DNA from: Peptoniphilus lacydonensis
Lineage (GTDB): Bacteria; Bacillota; Clostridia; Tissierellales; Peptoniphilaceae
Assembly (NCBI RefSeq): GCF_900106515.1
Contig: NZ_FNWF01000002.1
Location: 154,001 to 218,000 of the forward strand
DNA: 64,000 bases
Reading direction: 5' to 3'
The number at the start of each line of letters is the position of its first letter. The stretch's first letter is position 1. Made by a program: the position numbers and the translations under genes. The notes below the pieces were generated by a model. That model had not been told where the DNA came from. It searched no databases and saw nothing but the letters and a program-made list of their open reading frames with translations. Shown piece by piece: positions 34,815 to 43,484 of the stretch.

Positions 34815-34843
34815 AGTATAAATCATGTGAAAACTTTTCTCAA
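34815..34843 (-). promoter_or_regulatory. Promoter of the phosphodiester glycosidase gene
   Basis: Minus-strand TTGAGA (34838-34843), 17-bp spacer, TATACT (34815-34820), 24 bp before the coding start. Confidence 0.6.
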
Positions 34844-34911
34844 AGCCTTTTTACATTTGTAATAAAAACTTAATTATAAAGTACTATACTATTAAGAATA
34901 AAAATTATTTA

Positions 34912-34946
34912 TAAAAAACTCTGCACAAATTTATATTGCACAGAGT
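34912..34946 (-). terminator. Terminator after the PIN/TRAM gene
   Basis: Minus-strand stem ACTCTG/CAGAGT extended by four further pairs (two of them G-U), loop, then six T. Confidence 0.85.
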
Positions 34947-34953
34947 CATTAAA

Positions 34954-36045
34954 TTAATATTTTAATTTTGCAAAAATCATTTTACCTGCAGAAGTTTGAA
35001 GTGCACTTGTTACAATAACACTTACACTTTGACCAATAAAGTCCTTTGCATCTTCAACAACAATCATAGTTCCGTCATCTAAATAAGCAAGACCTTGATT
35101 TTGTTCTTTACCTTCCTTAACAATTAAAATATTCATTTCTTCGCCTGGAAGATATAGTGGTTTAACCGCATTTGCAAGTTCATTTACATTTAAAACTTCT
35201 AAATTTTGTACTTTAGCAACTTTATTTAAATTAAAATCATTAGTAACAATCTTCCCACCTAAATCAGTCGCAAGTTTTAAAAGTTTCGAATCAACTTCTG
35301 GAATTTCTTCTATTTTTCCTTTATATATAATAACTTCCACATTTTTAAGCGCTTGTATTTCTGCAACTGTATCGAGTCCTCTTCTACCTCGATTTCTCTT
35401 TAAACCATCAGCAGAATCTGCAATATGTTGAAGTTCTTCTAAAACAAAAACTGGAACAACAAGAGGTCCTTCAATAAATCCAATCTTAGCAATATCTAAA
35501 ATCCTTCCATCAATAATAACAGAAGTATCGAGTACTTTTGGAATGCCTTCACCTGTTTTTATAACTTCTTTGGCTTTATTATTTCTTTTAACTGCCAAAG
35601 AATTTAAATCTTTTACCTTTTCTGAAATAGTGTCCCTGTTAGACATTCCAATACTTAGACCTAAATATCCAAGCATTCCATATAAAAGTATAGAAATTAT
35701 TGCACCTACATAGGGAATTGGAATCTTGTATATAGGTTGAGAAATTAAAAACGCTATTATAAGTCCAAGAATAAGACCTACCGCACCAAGGATAATTTCT
35801 GTAATAGATTTCTTTTGAATTCGTCTTTCCCAAAAAGCCAAAAGATCTTCCAAAGCCTTAAAAACTTTTGAAGATAGTAAAAAAAATATAAATCCAAATG
35901 ATAATATAACAACAGTATTTATTGCTGTAACAAATCTTTGACTTCCAATGTTCTTTACAAATTCAATTTCTGATAAAATCGATACTACAAAAACACCTAA
36001 TAATGCTCCCAATAAAGTAAATAGCACTTTAAATATTCTGGACAC
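34954..36045 (-). CDS. YacL-like membrane PIN/TRAM domain protein
   Basis: Four membrane segments (about residues 7-24, 41-60, 86-105, 112-133) are followed by a PIN nuclease domain (about 168-290: VLDTSVIIDGRILDI, VPVFVLEELQHIAD, NRGRRGLD, IVTNDFNLN) with its acidic metal ligands, and a C-terminal TRAM domain (GQSVSVIVTSALQTSAGKMIFA) that binds RNA. The family is widespread beside carD and is presumed to be a membrane-bound RNase. The nearest standard codon is the GTG at 36045, but it has no ribosome binding site. A perfect AAGGAGGG stands seven bases before an in-frame ATT at 36066, which would add seven residues (SKNQRIV after the start). The true start may be that AUU. Confidence 0.9.
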   Translation of the reverse strand: MSRIFKVLFTLLGALLGVFVVSILSEIEFVKNIGSQRFVTAINTVVILSFGFIFFLLSSKVFKALEDLLAFWERRIQKKSITEIILGAVGLILGLIIAFLISQPIYKIPIPYVGAIISILLYGMLGYLGLSIGMSNRDTISEKVKDLNSLAVKRNNKAKEVIKTGEGIPKVLDTSVIIDGRILDIAKIGFIEGPLVVPVFVLEELQHIADSADGLKRNRGRRGLDTVAEIQALKNVEVIIYKGKIEEIPEVDSKLLKLATDLGGKIVTNDFNLNKVAKVQNLEVLNVNELANAVKPLYLPGEEMNILIVKEGKEQNQGLAYLDDGTMIVVEDAKDFIGQSVSVIVTSALQTSAGKMIFAKLKY

Positions 36046-36078
36046 AATTCTTTGGTTCTTGCTAATAAAAATCCCTCC

Positions 36079-36561
36079 TTAACCAAAAATGGCATTATCA
36101 ACTAATTTAGTTACTTCTTCCACCTCTTTATCAAAAACAAGTGCCATTTCTGAAATAATAATTTGCCTTGCTTCTGTCAAAATTTTTCTTTCTCCTGTCG
36201 ATAAGGATTTTTTGCTATCCAAACTTTCTAAGCATTTTATAACATGAGCAATTTCTATCAAATCTCCTGATTTAATTTTTCCCAAATTAAATCTATATCT
36301 TCTGTTCCAATTTTTGGGCATAGAAACTTTTTCATCAGAAGAAAGCACTTCTAATATATTTTCCATAGTTTCTGTATCAGAAATTTCTCTTACTCCTATT
36401 TCTTCTGCATTTTTTACAGGTACCATAACCTTAAGTTCGTTAATTGGAAGACGCATTATGTAGTATTTGTGAACATTGCCAAGAATTTCTCTTTCCTCTA
36501 TCGCAATTATTTCACCTGCACCATGCATAGGATATACAATCTTATCACCAATATTAAACAT
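36079..36561 (-). CDS. carD: CarD-family transcriptional regulator
   Basis: The N-terminal half is the RNA-polymerase-interacting domain (FNIGDKIVYPMHGAGEIIAIEEREI, VMVPVKNAEEIGVREI), related to the Mfd interaction domain; the C-terminal half is helical (MPKNWNRRYRFNLGKIKSGDLIEIAHVIKCL) and binds DNA near the promoter bubble. CarD stabilises open complexes in mycobacteria; in Firmicutes it is called YdeB/CdnL and its targets are less clear. 160 residues is standard. AGGAGG precedes the ATG. The stop overlaps the ribosome binding site of the PIN/TRAM gene, so they are coupled. Confidence 0.95.
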   Translation of the reverse strand: MFNIGDKIVYPMHGAGEIIAIEEREILGNVHKYYIMRLPINELKVMVPVKNAEEIGVREISDTETMENILEVLSSDEKVSMPKNWNRRYRFNLGKIKSGDLIEIAHVIKCLESLDSKKSLSTGERKILTEARQIIISEMALVFDKEVEEVTKLVDNAIFG

Positions 36562-36792
36562 ATTTTACCTCCTATTGTCCCTATTATTAGTATATCAAAC
36601 AATTTTTAGAAAGTAAAATATTTTACTATATCATAGATTTTTATATTATGCAAAGACTTTTTTTAGAAAATCTTTATTTTTCAATTTATTAATTTAGTAT
36701 AAAATTATATTGTGAAATCTAATAAAGATTTATGTGAAATTTTTAATCAAAATTATAAATTTATAATATTTTTAAATACTAAAAATAAATAA

Positions 36793-36812
36793 ACCGAAGC
36801 AATGCTCCGGCT
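36793..36812 (-). terminator. Probable terminator after the ABC permease gene
   Basis: Minus-strand stem CCGGAGC/GCTTCGG (with one G-U pair) with a short loop; the T-run is interrupted (TTTATTTATTTTT). The remaining 230 bp up to carD are AT-rich and show no gene. Confidence 0.55.
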
Positions 36813-36819
36813 AAATAAT

Positions 36820-39303
36820 TTATAAATCTCTTATTCTATCAACTAACGATTCTTTTGTATTCTTCTTATAAAAATATATTGTAAATAAAACTCCGATTAA
36901 TATATTTGCTATATTTACTATAACAAGTGGCATTATAGTAAATTTATATTCAGCCCAATTAAAAGAGTTGAATAAATATCTCAGAATAAAAGAGTCAATT
37001 AAAATCATTAAAATAATTGAAAATACAAAGGAACTAATAGAGTAAATAAAACTTTTTTTAATCAGATATTTTTCAATATCTCTACTAGTCATACCAATAG
37101 ATTCTAAAATCGAAAGATTAATTTTATTCTTCAAAATTTCTGTAGAAATAATATTTATAAAATTTAAAATTGATATTAAAAATAAAATTGACGAAATACT
37201 TAAACCAACAAACTCTACTAAATTTTTCATATTTTCAAAGGAATTTATCTGCCTATCTCTTGAATCATACGAAAAATCTGGATTATTTTCCAAACTGCTT
37301 AATAGTGAATTAAATTTCTTCTTATCTGACTCTTTCACATCAAATCCAAAACTCATTATATTATTATTTTTCATAAAATTTTTATAATTTTCTGGAGAAA
37401 TATATACATATAATTCTTCTAACTTTTTATTTTTCTCAGTTATCTCTGATGTTCCATCCTCTCCTATTATTGAGAAATATCTAAGTCCATTGGCAAAATT
37501 GTAATTCATCTTTCCCATTACTTTTAAAATAATTTCATTTCCCGAATAATTTAATTTAATCTCGTCCCCGACTTTACATTTAGATTTTTTATTTTCAAGT
37601 TCCCCTATTAATGCATAATTTCCACTATTCCATTTCTCTTTGTCAAATTCTCCTTCAACAAAGTTTTCCCTTTCGATTAAATAATCATCAATTCCAAATA
37701 CTATTGGAGAAAGTTTTTTCTTTTCTATTTTTATTTTAGGATAATTGATTTCACTTCCAGCTGAATATATTAAACCTCCGCCAATATAACCCTCTTCATT
37801 TTTAATCTCTTCAATATATTTTTTATCTAACTTACCCTCACTATCATAATACATATATCTAAAATATCTAGGAGTCGCAACATTATAATCAGTAATTATT
37901 ACATCAGAAAGTCCTTTTTTTATATTTATGTTACTTGTGTATGAAATAACACTATTTAAAATAATTGATGAAAGTGCCATTGATAAAATTATGGAAACAA
38001 ATCGAAACTTGTTTGACAAAATCTGCCTTCTTACAAGTTTATTAATAGAAATATTCTTACTTTTTATATTTTTTATTTTCACATTCTCTGCACTTCTGCT
38101 TGCTTCTATTGGACTTATCTTCTCAGCTTTTTTTGCAGGTCTATTTGAAGAAATAAGAACTGTAATAACTGAAAATAAAATTGAAAAAATTATTACCAAT
38201 AAATAAATTTTTAAATCAAAATTTATACTTGCTAACATAAAATTATTTTCAAAAACTTTTTTCAAAATAATTTTTCCTAACAAAAATCCCGCTAAATTCC
38301 CAATTACAACAGAAGGAACTAATAAAATAACACCCTGTAATTTTACAAGTTCTTTGGTCTGTTCTCTTGTCATTCCAATAGTTTTTAAAAGTCCATAAAA
38401 TTTAATATCTTCATTAATTGAAATCTCAAAAATATTATTTATTATTAAATATCCTGATAAAAATACAATAAAAACAAAGAATAAGATTGGCAAAAATATT
38501 TTATAATCAAAATTATCATCATTAGAAAAATATGCAAAATTTACACCAATTTTTAATTCCTTTTTATTATCATCTGACATATCATTCACAACATTATATC
38601 CACAATTATTTGCAATTTTTGTAAGTTTTTCTCTTATTCTAAAAGAATTTTTTAACATAACTTGCATATCTTTTGAGTTGCTCGGCAAATTTAATGAATC
38701 TGCGTAATCTTTTGAAACATAAAATTGTCCAACACCAACATTTGAATCAATAGAATTTTCAAAAATTCCCGAAACTATAAACTCATCAGATTTTTTCTCC
38801 AATACTTCAAATCTATTAGGTTCTAAAATTTCATAATTTAATTTTATTTTTTCTCCAATTTCCCCTTTATATCCCAATTTTTTCAAGGTATTTTTATCTG
38901 CAAAGATCTCTTTAAAATTTTTAGGAGGTCTACCCTCTACATTTTCTATTAAATCCCATTTAAATCCCAAATCATCTTGATTTGAAATTTCTGCCATAAT
39001 TTTATTATCATCAATTATTCCAACTTTAGTCCTAATAGAATAATTTTTTATATCAGAATTTTTTGAAATAATTTTTATATCTTCATCTCTTAAATTTTTA
39101 AAAGATCCATGGCTAATTGTGCCAACAGATTTCATAGTTTCAAATTCCATGCTCTTTAAAATTCCAAATACGACTGCAAAGATAGTTGTAAATAAAATTG
39201 AAGTTAAGATAATAGCAATCATTAATATATTTCTTCTAATCTTATTTTCCTTCAAAATATTCTTCGCAATTTTTCTTATAAAACTTTTATTATTTACTTT
39301 CAT
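36820..39303 (-). CDS. ABC transporter permease, FtsX/BceB-like
   Basis: An 827-residue permease with the MacB/FtsX layout twice: a membrane helix near 27-48, an extracytoplasmic domain, three helices near 268-385 containing the conserved turn FYGLLKTIGMTREQTKELVKLQG, then a second helix (about 435-455), a second external domain and three last helices with NLSILESIGMTSRDIEKYLIKK. Such transporters move or sense envelope-active peptides rather than importing nutrients. The gene overlaps its ATPase by 4 bp (ATGA). A kinase and a broken response regulator lie just upstream. Confidence 0.87.
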   Translation of the reverse strand: MKVNNKSFIRKIAKNILKENKIRRNILMIAIILTSILFTTIFAVVFGILKSMEFETMKSVGTISHGSFKNLRDEDIKIISKNSDIKNYSIRTKVGIIDDNKIMAEISNQDDLGFKWDLIENVEGRPPKNFKEIFADKNTLKKLGYKGEIGEKIKLNYEILEPNRFEVLEKKSDEFIVSGIFENSIDSNVGVGQFYVSKDYADSLNLPSNSKDMQVMLKNSFRIREKLTKIANNCGYNVVNDMSDDNKKELKIGVNFAYFSNDDNFDYKIFLPILFFVFIVFLSGYLIINNIFEISINEDIKFYGLLKTIGMTREQTKELVKLQGVILLVPSVVIGNLAGFLLGKIILKKVFENNFMLASINFDLKIYLLVIIFSILFSVITVLISSNRPAKKAEKISPIEASRSAENVKIKNIKSKNISINKLVRRQILSNKFRFVSIILSMALSSIILNSVISYTSNINIKKGLSDVIITDYNVATPRYFRYMYYDSEGKLDKKYIEEIKNEEGYIGGGLIYSAGSEINYPKIKIEKKKLSPIVFGIDDYLIERENFVEGEFDKEKWNSGNYALIGELENKKSKCKVGDEIKLNYSGNEIILKVMGKMNYNFANGLRYFSIIGEDGTSEITEKNKKLEELYVYISPENYKNFMKNNNIMSFGFDVKESDKKKFNSLLSSLENNPDFSYDSRDRQINSFENMKNLVEFVGLSISSILFLISILNFINIISTEILKNKINLSILESIGMTSRDIEKYLIKKSFIYSISSFVFSIILMILIDSFILRYLFNSFNWAEYKFTIMPLVIVNIANILIGVLFTIYFYKKNTKESLVDRIRDL

Positions 39304-39956
39304 AACAACTTACCATCTTCAATTCTTAAAATTTTTTCCGCCGATTGAGCTACTTCATCATCATGAGTAATCATTAAAATTGTATTTCCTAGTTCTTTGT
39401 TTATTTTTTTAAGAAGGAATACAACTTGTGAAGACGACTTTGAATCAAGGTTTCCTGTAGGCTCATCTGCCAAAATAACTGATGGTTTAGTAACTAGTGC
39501 CCTTGCAATTGCCACTCTTTGCTGTTGCCCTCCTGAAAGTTCATTTGGCATTTTATAAATTTGATCTTTTATCTCCAAAATATTAATTACATAATCAACA
39601 TAATTTTCATCAATCTTTTCTCCATCAAGTCCAAATGGCAAAACGATATTTTCATAAACATTCATCATTGGAAGTAAGTTATAATTTTGAAATACAAAAC
39701 CAATATTTCTTCTTCTAAAAATTGTTCTCTCGTCATCTTTTAAATTATAAATATCTACATCATCAATAAAAACTTTTCCACTTGTAGGATAATCAAGTCC
39801 CCCAATTAAATGAAGTAATGTCGATTTACCTGAACCTGATGCCCCAATTATAGAAATAAATTCACCATTTTTAACTTCAAAAGAAACTCCATCTAATGCC
39901 TTTGTGATCACTTTATTTTTTTCATAATATCTCTTTAAATTTTCTACCTTTAACAT
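39300..39956 (-). CDS. ABC transporter ATPase, LolD/MacB/BceA-like
   Basis: A compact 218-residue ATPase: Walker A GASGSGKSTLLHLIGGLD (38-55), Q-loop GFVFQNYNLLPMMNVYENI, signature LSGGQQQRVAIARAL (about 140-154) and Walker B VILADEPTGNLDSKSS. It powers the permease encoded next. GAGGTG lies before the ATG. The 83 bp upstream contain direct and inverted TTACAA repeats (39985-40030), likely regulator contacts. Confidence 0.95.
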   Translation of the reverse strand: MLKVENLKRYYEKNKVITKALDGVSFEVKNGEFISIIGASGSGKSTLLHLIGGLDYPTSGKVFIDDVDIYNLKDDERTIFRRRNIGFVFQNYNLLPMMNVYENIVLPFGLDGEKIDENYVDYVINILEIKDQIYKMPNELSGGQQQRVAIARALVTKPSVILADEPTGNLDSKSSSQVVFLLKKINKELGNTILMITHDDEVAQSAEKILRIEDGKLL

Positions 39957-39984
39957 ATTTCACCTCACTTTTATTCTAGCAGCC

Positions 39985-40030
39985 ATTTCTTACAAAACTC
40001 TTTCAAAATTTCTTACAAAATTGTAAGAAA
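39985..40030. promoter_or_regulatory. Repeat cluster upstream of the ABC transporter genes (candidate regulator site)
   Basis: The 13-mer ATTTCTTACAAAA occurs at 39985-39997 and 40008-40020, 23 bp apart, and the second copy forms an inverted repeat with TTGTAAGAAA at 40021-40030. Direct or inverted repeats about two helical turns apart are typical of OmpR-family regulators, and the core resembles GraR-like ACAAATTTGT sites. Confidence 0.5.
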
Positions 40031-40054
40031 AAAGACTTCTCACAAAGGGAAGTC
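40028..40054 (-). terminator. Terminator overlapping the 3' end of the kinase gene
   Basis: Minus-strand stem GACTTC/GAAGTC with a 9-base loop that includes the kinase stop codon, followed by TTTTTT. It separates the regulatory genes from the transporter genes. Confidence 0.75.
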
Positions 40055-40912
40055 CACTTCAAATTTTATTTTATTACTATCTAATATCGACTTTATAGTT
40101 CCACCTTGTTTTTCAATTATTTCTCTTGTGATAAAAAGCCCAAGACCAAGTCCATCTTTTCCAATTGAATTTTTTCCTCTGTAAAATCTTCCAAAAATTT
40201 TTGCACTATCATCTTCATTTAATTTATCACAATAATTTTCTATATCAAGATTATAATTTAAATAGGATTTATAAATTTTTATATCAATTTCAGAATTTTC
40301 TGGTGTATATTTAATCGCATTTTCAATTAAATTGTGTATAGCTTCCTTCATCCATCTCTTGTCGACATTTAACCTTAACTCTTCAAAATAAAAATTAATT
40401 TTTAAATTTTTTTCATCAGTAAAAGCTTTTAATTCATCTATGACCTCTGCAACCAAATTAGCAAAATCCTCTTCCCTCTTGCACAAATTTATAATATTTG
40501 ACTCAAGCCTCGAAGACTTAACTAAACTTTCAATTAAAAATTCTAATTTCCTCAACTCTTCATCCATGATTTCCATATACTCAAGTTTATTTTCTTTTTT
40601 CATTAAATTATTATACAAAACTAAATTTGCTATTGGTGTTTTTGTCTGATGTGAAATATCAGAAATCAATTTATTAGTTTTTTCTTTTTCATCATTAATT
40701 TTACTTTCCCGAACTGCATTTGCTCTTAAAAATTTAAGCACTTTGCTCTTTAATTTTGAAATTTCTTTTTCATCAAATCCAAAAAAATCAAAATTATCAC
40801 CTTCAATATCGTCAATAAACTTAGAAAAGTCTTTTAATTCTCTTCTAAGTTTTAAGTCATCAAAAGTTAAAAATAAAACTGTAAACATTAAAATAACAAT
40901 CAAAATTTCCAC
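40040..40912 (-). CDS. Sensor histidine kinase next to the ABC transporter
   Basis: A small 290-residue kinase with a single N-terminal membrane segment (about 2-18) and almost no external region, so it cannot bind an extracellular ligand itself and probably senses through the transporter. The acceptor box is LISDISHQTKTPIANLVLY, followed by the N box HNLIENAIKYTPENSEIDI and GKDGLGLGLFITREIIE. The start is GTG, overlapping the regulator gene by 13 bp. Its regulator is frameshifted, which would leave the kinase without its normal partner. Confidence 0.88.
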   Translation of the reverse strand: MEILIVILMFTVLFLTFDDLKLRRELKDFSKFIDDIEGDNFDFFGFDEKEISKLKSKVLKFLRANAVRESKINDEKEKTNKLISDISHQTKTPIANLVLYNNLMKKENKLEYMEIMDEELRKLEFLIESLVKSSRLESNIINLCKREEDFANLVAEVIDELKAFTDEKNLKINFYFEELRLNVDKRWMKEAIHNLIENAIKYTPENSEIDIKIYKSYLNYNLDIENYCDKLNEDDSAKIFGRFYRGKNSIGKDGLGLGLFITREIIEKQGGTIKSILDSNKIKFEVDFPL

Positions 40913-41552
40913 TTGTAACCAACTCCAAATATAGTTTCTATGGGATTTAATGGTTTTAATTTTGATCTGATTCTACTAATATTCACACTAAGAGTATTTT
41001 CATCTACAAAATTAAAATCACTATCCCATATTTTTTCAACTAAAATTTCCTTAGCGATTATTATATTTTCATTTATAGTTAAGTAATAAATTAAACTTCT
41101 TTCTATTGGAGTAAATTCAATTTTCTTATTATCTTTCATAAAAATGTTTTTAGAAAAGTCAAAATAAAGAGATTTCTTGCTATAAACTTTTTCGTCAAAA
41201 GTCTTATTTTTCTCTATTAATCTTGCAATCTTTGCCTGTAAAATTCCCAGAGAAAATGGCTTTGTCATATAATCGTCTGCGCCAAAATTAATTGCAGATA
41301 TTATATGTGTTTCAAAATCAATTGCAGACAAAACAATAATAGGTGTACTTGAAAATGTCCTCATATATCTTATAAATTCGAGCCCATCTCCATCAGGTAA
41401 ATTTAAATCAAGCAAAATCAAATGAACTTCATTTAAAAAATTTTTCGCATCTGCAACTGTAAAAACAGACTTTACATCATAACTTTCTTTTAAAGCAATT
41501 GAAAGCCCTCTATTAAATTCTTGTCATCTTCAATAATTAAAATCTTTTCCAT
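40900..41552 (-). pseudogene. OmpR-family response regulator gene with a 1-base frameshift
   Basis: From the ATG at 41552 the protein begins EKILIIEDDKNL, the start of a receiver domain, but then the frame runs into a stop near 41490. The frame that continues (NRGLSIALKESYDVKSVFTVADAKNF, then LILLDLNLPDGDGLEF) is open to the end, through INFGADDYMTKPFSL and the winged-helix domain (NTLSVNISRIRSKL, VGYKWKF). One extra base between 41511 and 41519 (AATTTAAATAGA instead of AATTTAATAGA) restores a full regulator of about 217 residues. So the gene is either recently inactivated or the base is a sequencing error in an A-run. Confidence 0.85.
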
Positions 41553-41582
41553 AATCTCACTTCTTTTATTATCTATAAAACA

Positions 41583-41588
41583 ATTATA
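41583..41588 (-). promoter_or_regulatory. Probable -10 box of the response regulator gene
   Basis: Minus-strand TATAAT with extended TG (TGTTATAAT), 31 bp before the gene start and divergent from the T-box promoter. Confidence 0.45.
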
Positions 41589-41636
41589 ACATTTAATCTT
41601 AGATAAATTTTTAAAATTCATATTTTATATTTAGGC

Positions 41637-41665
41637 TTGACAAATTTTAAAAACTTATTTATAAT
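41637..41665 (+). promoter_or_regulatory. Promoter of the T-box leader
   Basis: A consensus promoter: TTGACA (41637-41642), 17-bp spacer, TATAAT (41660-41665). Confidence 0.9.
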
Positions 41666-41678
41666 CCAATCATAGACT

Positions 41679-41930
41679 TTGAAGAGGAGAGTACATTGTA
41701 AAAGTTTCTACAGAGAGGTTTCGTTTGGTGAGAGAAATCGAAATGGATACTTTGGAACATGGCCTTGGAGTCTTCGCACCGAGACTTTTGTTTAGACTGC
41801 GACAGGTACGCCTGTTATAGCGTTCGGAGTATGTTGGTACTCTATGAGGTTATTTTAGCGATAAAATAATAAAAAAAGGTGGTAACACGAAGTTTAGCTT
41901 TCGTCCTTTGTTGGACGGAAGCTTTTTTAT
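41679..41930 (+). promoter_or_regulatory. T-box leader, methionine specificity, upstream of the sulfhydrylase gene
   Basis: The conserved parts appear in order: an AGAGGAGAGTA start, CAGAGAGG and GGTGAGAG of stem I, GGAAC-ATG-GCC with the specifier ATG (Met) at 41759-41761, the distal CTTGGAGTC, and the T-box GGTGGTAACACG near 41879-41890, whose TGGT can pair with the ACCA end of uncharged tRNA-Met. A terminator follows: AGCTTTCGTCC paired with GGACGGAAGCT (one G-U pair) plus TTTTTT, ending at 41928. Uncharged tRNA-Met should stabilise the antiterminator and turn on the gene downstream when methionine is short. Confidence 0.92.
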
Positions 41931-42017
41931 TTCAATAAAATTTTTCACCTTAAATATTTTTTTAATCCTCTTTGAGATGCCGATATAGTTTTATAATTAA
42001 ACTTTAGGAGGAAAACT

Positions 42018-43298
42018 ATGACAAAGAAAAATTTAGGAACAATATGTGTTCAAGCAGGATATGAACCTAAAAATGGAGAACCAAGAGTTCTTCCAATAAT
42101 TCAATCTACAACTTTTAAATACGATTCATCAGAACAAATGGGAAATTTATTTGATCTAAAAGAATCCGGTTATTTTTACACAAGACTTGCAAACCCAACA
42201 AATGACGCAGTTGCAAATAAAATCGTAGCACTTGAAGGCGGAGTTGCAGGAATTTTGACATCTTCAGGACAAGCCGCAAACTTTTATGCACTTTTAAATA
42301 TTTTAAAATCAGGCGACCACATTATTTCTTCTTCAGCAATTTATGGTGGCTCTTACAATTTAATTGCCCACACTATGAAGGATATGGGAATTGAATCAAC
42401 TTTTGTTGATCCAAACATTTCTCTAGAAGATTTAAATAAAGAATTTAAAGAAAATACAAAAGCTGTATTTGGAGAAACTCTTTCCAATCCGTCATTAAAA
42501 GTTTTAGACATAGAAACTTTTGCAAAGGCAGCACATGAACATGGAGTTCCTCTTATTGTGGACAATACTTTCCCTACACCAATATTTTTAAGACCTATTG
42601 AATGGGGTGCTGATATTGTAACTCACTCTACTACAAAATATATGAACGGTTTTGCAAATTCAGTTGGTGGAGCAGTAATAGATTCTGGCAATTTTGATTG
42701 GTCAAAATATAAAGAAAAATATCCTGGACTAACTGAACCAGATGAAACTTATCATGGAGTCACTTACACTGAAACTTTTGGAAAAGCTTCATACATTACA
42801 AAAATGACTACAACATTAATGAGAGATCTTGGAAGTATTCCATCTCCTCAAAATTCTTTTTATTTAGGAATTGGACTTGAAACACTTCATCTAAGAATGC
42901 CAAAACATTTTAAAAATGCCCTTGTTGTTGCTAGATTCTTGGAAAAAAGCGAAAAAATTTCTTGGGTTTCTTTCTCTGGTTTAGAAAATGATTCACAATA
43001 TAAATTGGCTCAAAAATATCTTCCAGATGGATCTTGTGGTGTAATTTCCTTTGGAGTAAAAGGTGGTAGAGATGTAGCTACAAAATTTATGGACAACTTA
43101 AAACTTGCATCAGTTGTAACTCATGTTGCTGATTCAAGAACCTGTGTACTTCATCCTGCAAGTACAACTCACCGACAAATGAATGATGAAGAACTTTTAC
43201 AAGCAGGAGTAAAACCTGATTTAATTAGATTGAGCGTTGGTATAGAAGATGCAGAAGATATAATAAGAGATATAAAACAGGCACTAGAAGTACTTTAA
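42018..43298 (+). CDS. metY: O-acetylhomoserine aminocarboxypropyltransferase (sulfhydrylase)
   Basis: A pyridoxal-phosphate enzyme of the Cys/Met metabolism family that makes homocysteine from O-acetylhomoserine and sulfide (or methionine from methanethiol). The cofactor lysine is in VTHSTTKYMNGFANSVGG (about residue 210), with TSSGQAANFYALLNIL, VDNTFPTP and the C-terminal DSRTCVLHPASTTHRQM (family loop). Length 426 is right for the MetY branch rather than shorter MetB/MetC. AGGAGG precedes the ATG. Expression should respond to methionine through the leader T-box. Confidence 0.93.
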   Translation: MTKKNLGTICVQAGYEPKNGEPRVLPIIQSTTFKYDSSEQMGNLFDLKESGYFYTRLANPTNDAVANKIVALEGGVAGILTSSGQAANFYALLNILKSGDHIISSSAIYGGSYNLIAHTMKDMGIESTFVDPNISLEDLNKEFKENTKAVFGETLSNPSLKVLDIETFAKAAHEHGVPLIVDNTFPTPIFLRPIEWGADIVTHSTTKYMNGFANSVGGAVIDSGNFDWSKYKEKYPGLTEPDETYHGVTYTETFGKASYITKMTTTLMRDLGSIPSPQNSFYLGIGLETLHLRMPKHFKNALVVARFLEKSEKISWVSFSGLENDSQYKLAQKYLPDGSCGVISFGVKGGRDVATKFMDNLKLASVVTHVADSRTCVLHPASTTHRQMNDEELLQAGVKPDLIRLSVGIEDAEDIIRDIKQALEVL

Positions 43299-43377
43299 TT
43301 AGATTTAATAATTTAAAAATTATAAGCTTTCTTCGACTATAATAAAATTACTAAAAAATAATAATATTTGTATTTTT

Positions 43378-43401
43378 ACAGATTTTAAGATAAAAATCTG
43401 T
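43378..43401 (+). terminator. Possible terminator after metY
   Basis: A 9-bp perfect stem ACAGATTTT/AAAATCTGT with a short loop lies 80 bp after metY, but only a broken T-run (AATTAATTA) follows. Confidence 0.35.
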
Positions 43402-43423
43402 AATTAATTAAAACTTTGAAATC

Positions 43424-43467
43424 AAAAAAAGACGGACTATAATTCTTTTTTATAAACTATAGCCCGC
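43424..43467 (-). terminator. Terminator after the YkvI-like transporter gene
   Basis: Minus-strand stem GCGGGCTATA/TATAGTCCGT (one G-U pair) with a loop of about 16 bases, followed by CTTTTTTT. Confidence 0.75.
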
Positions 43468-43484
43468 TTTTTATTTTTTATATT

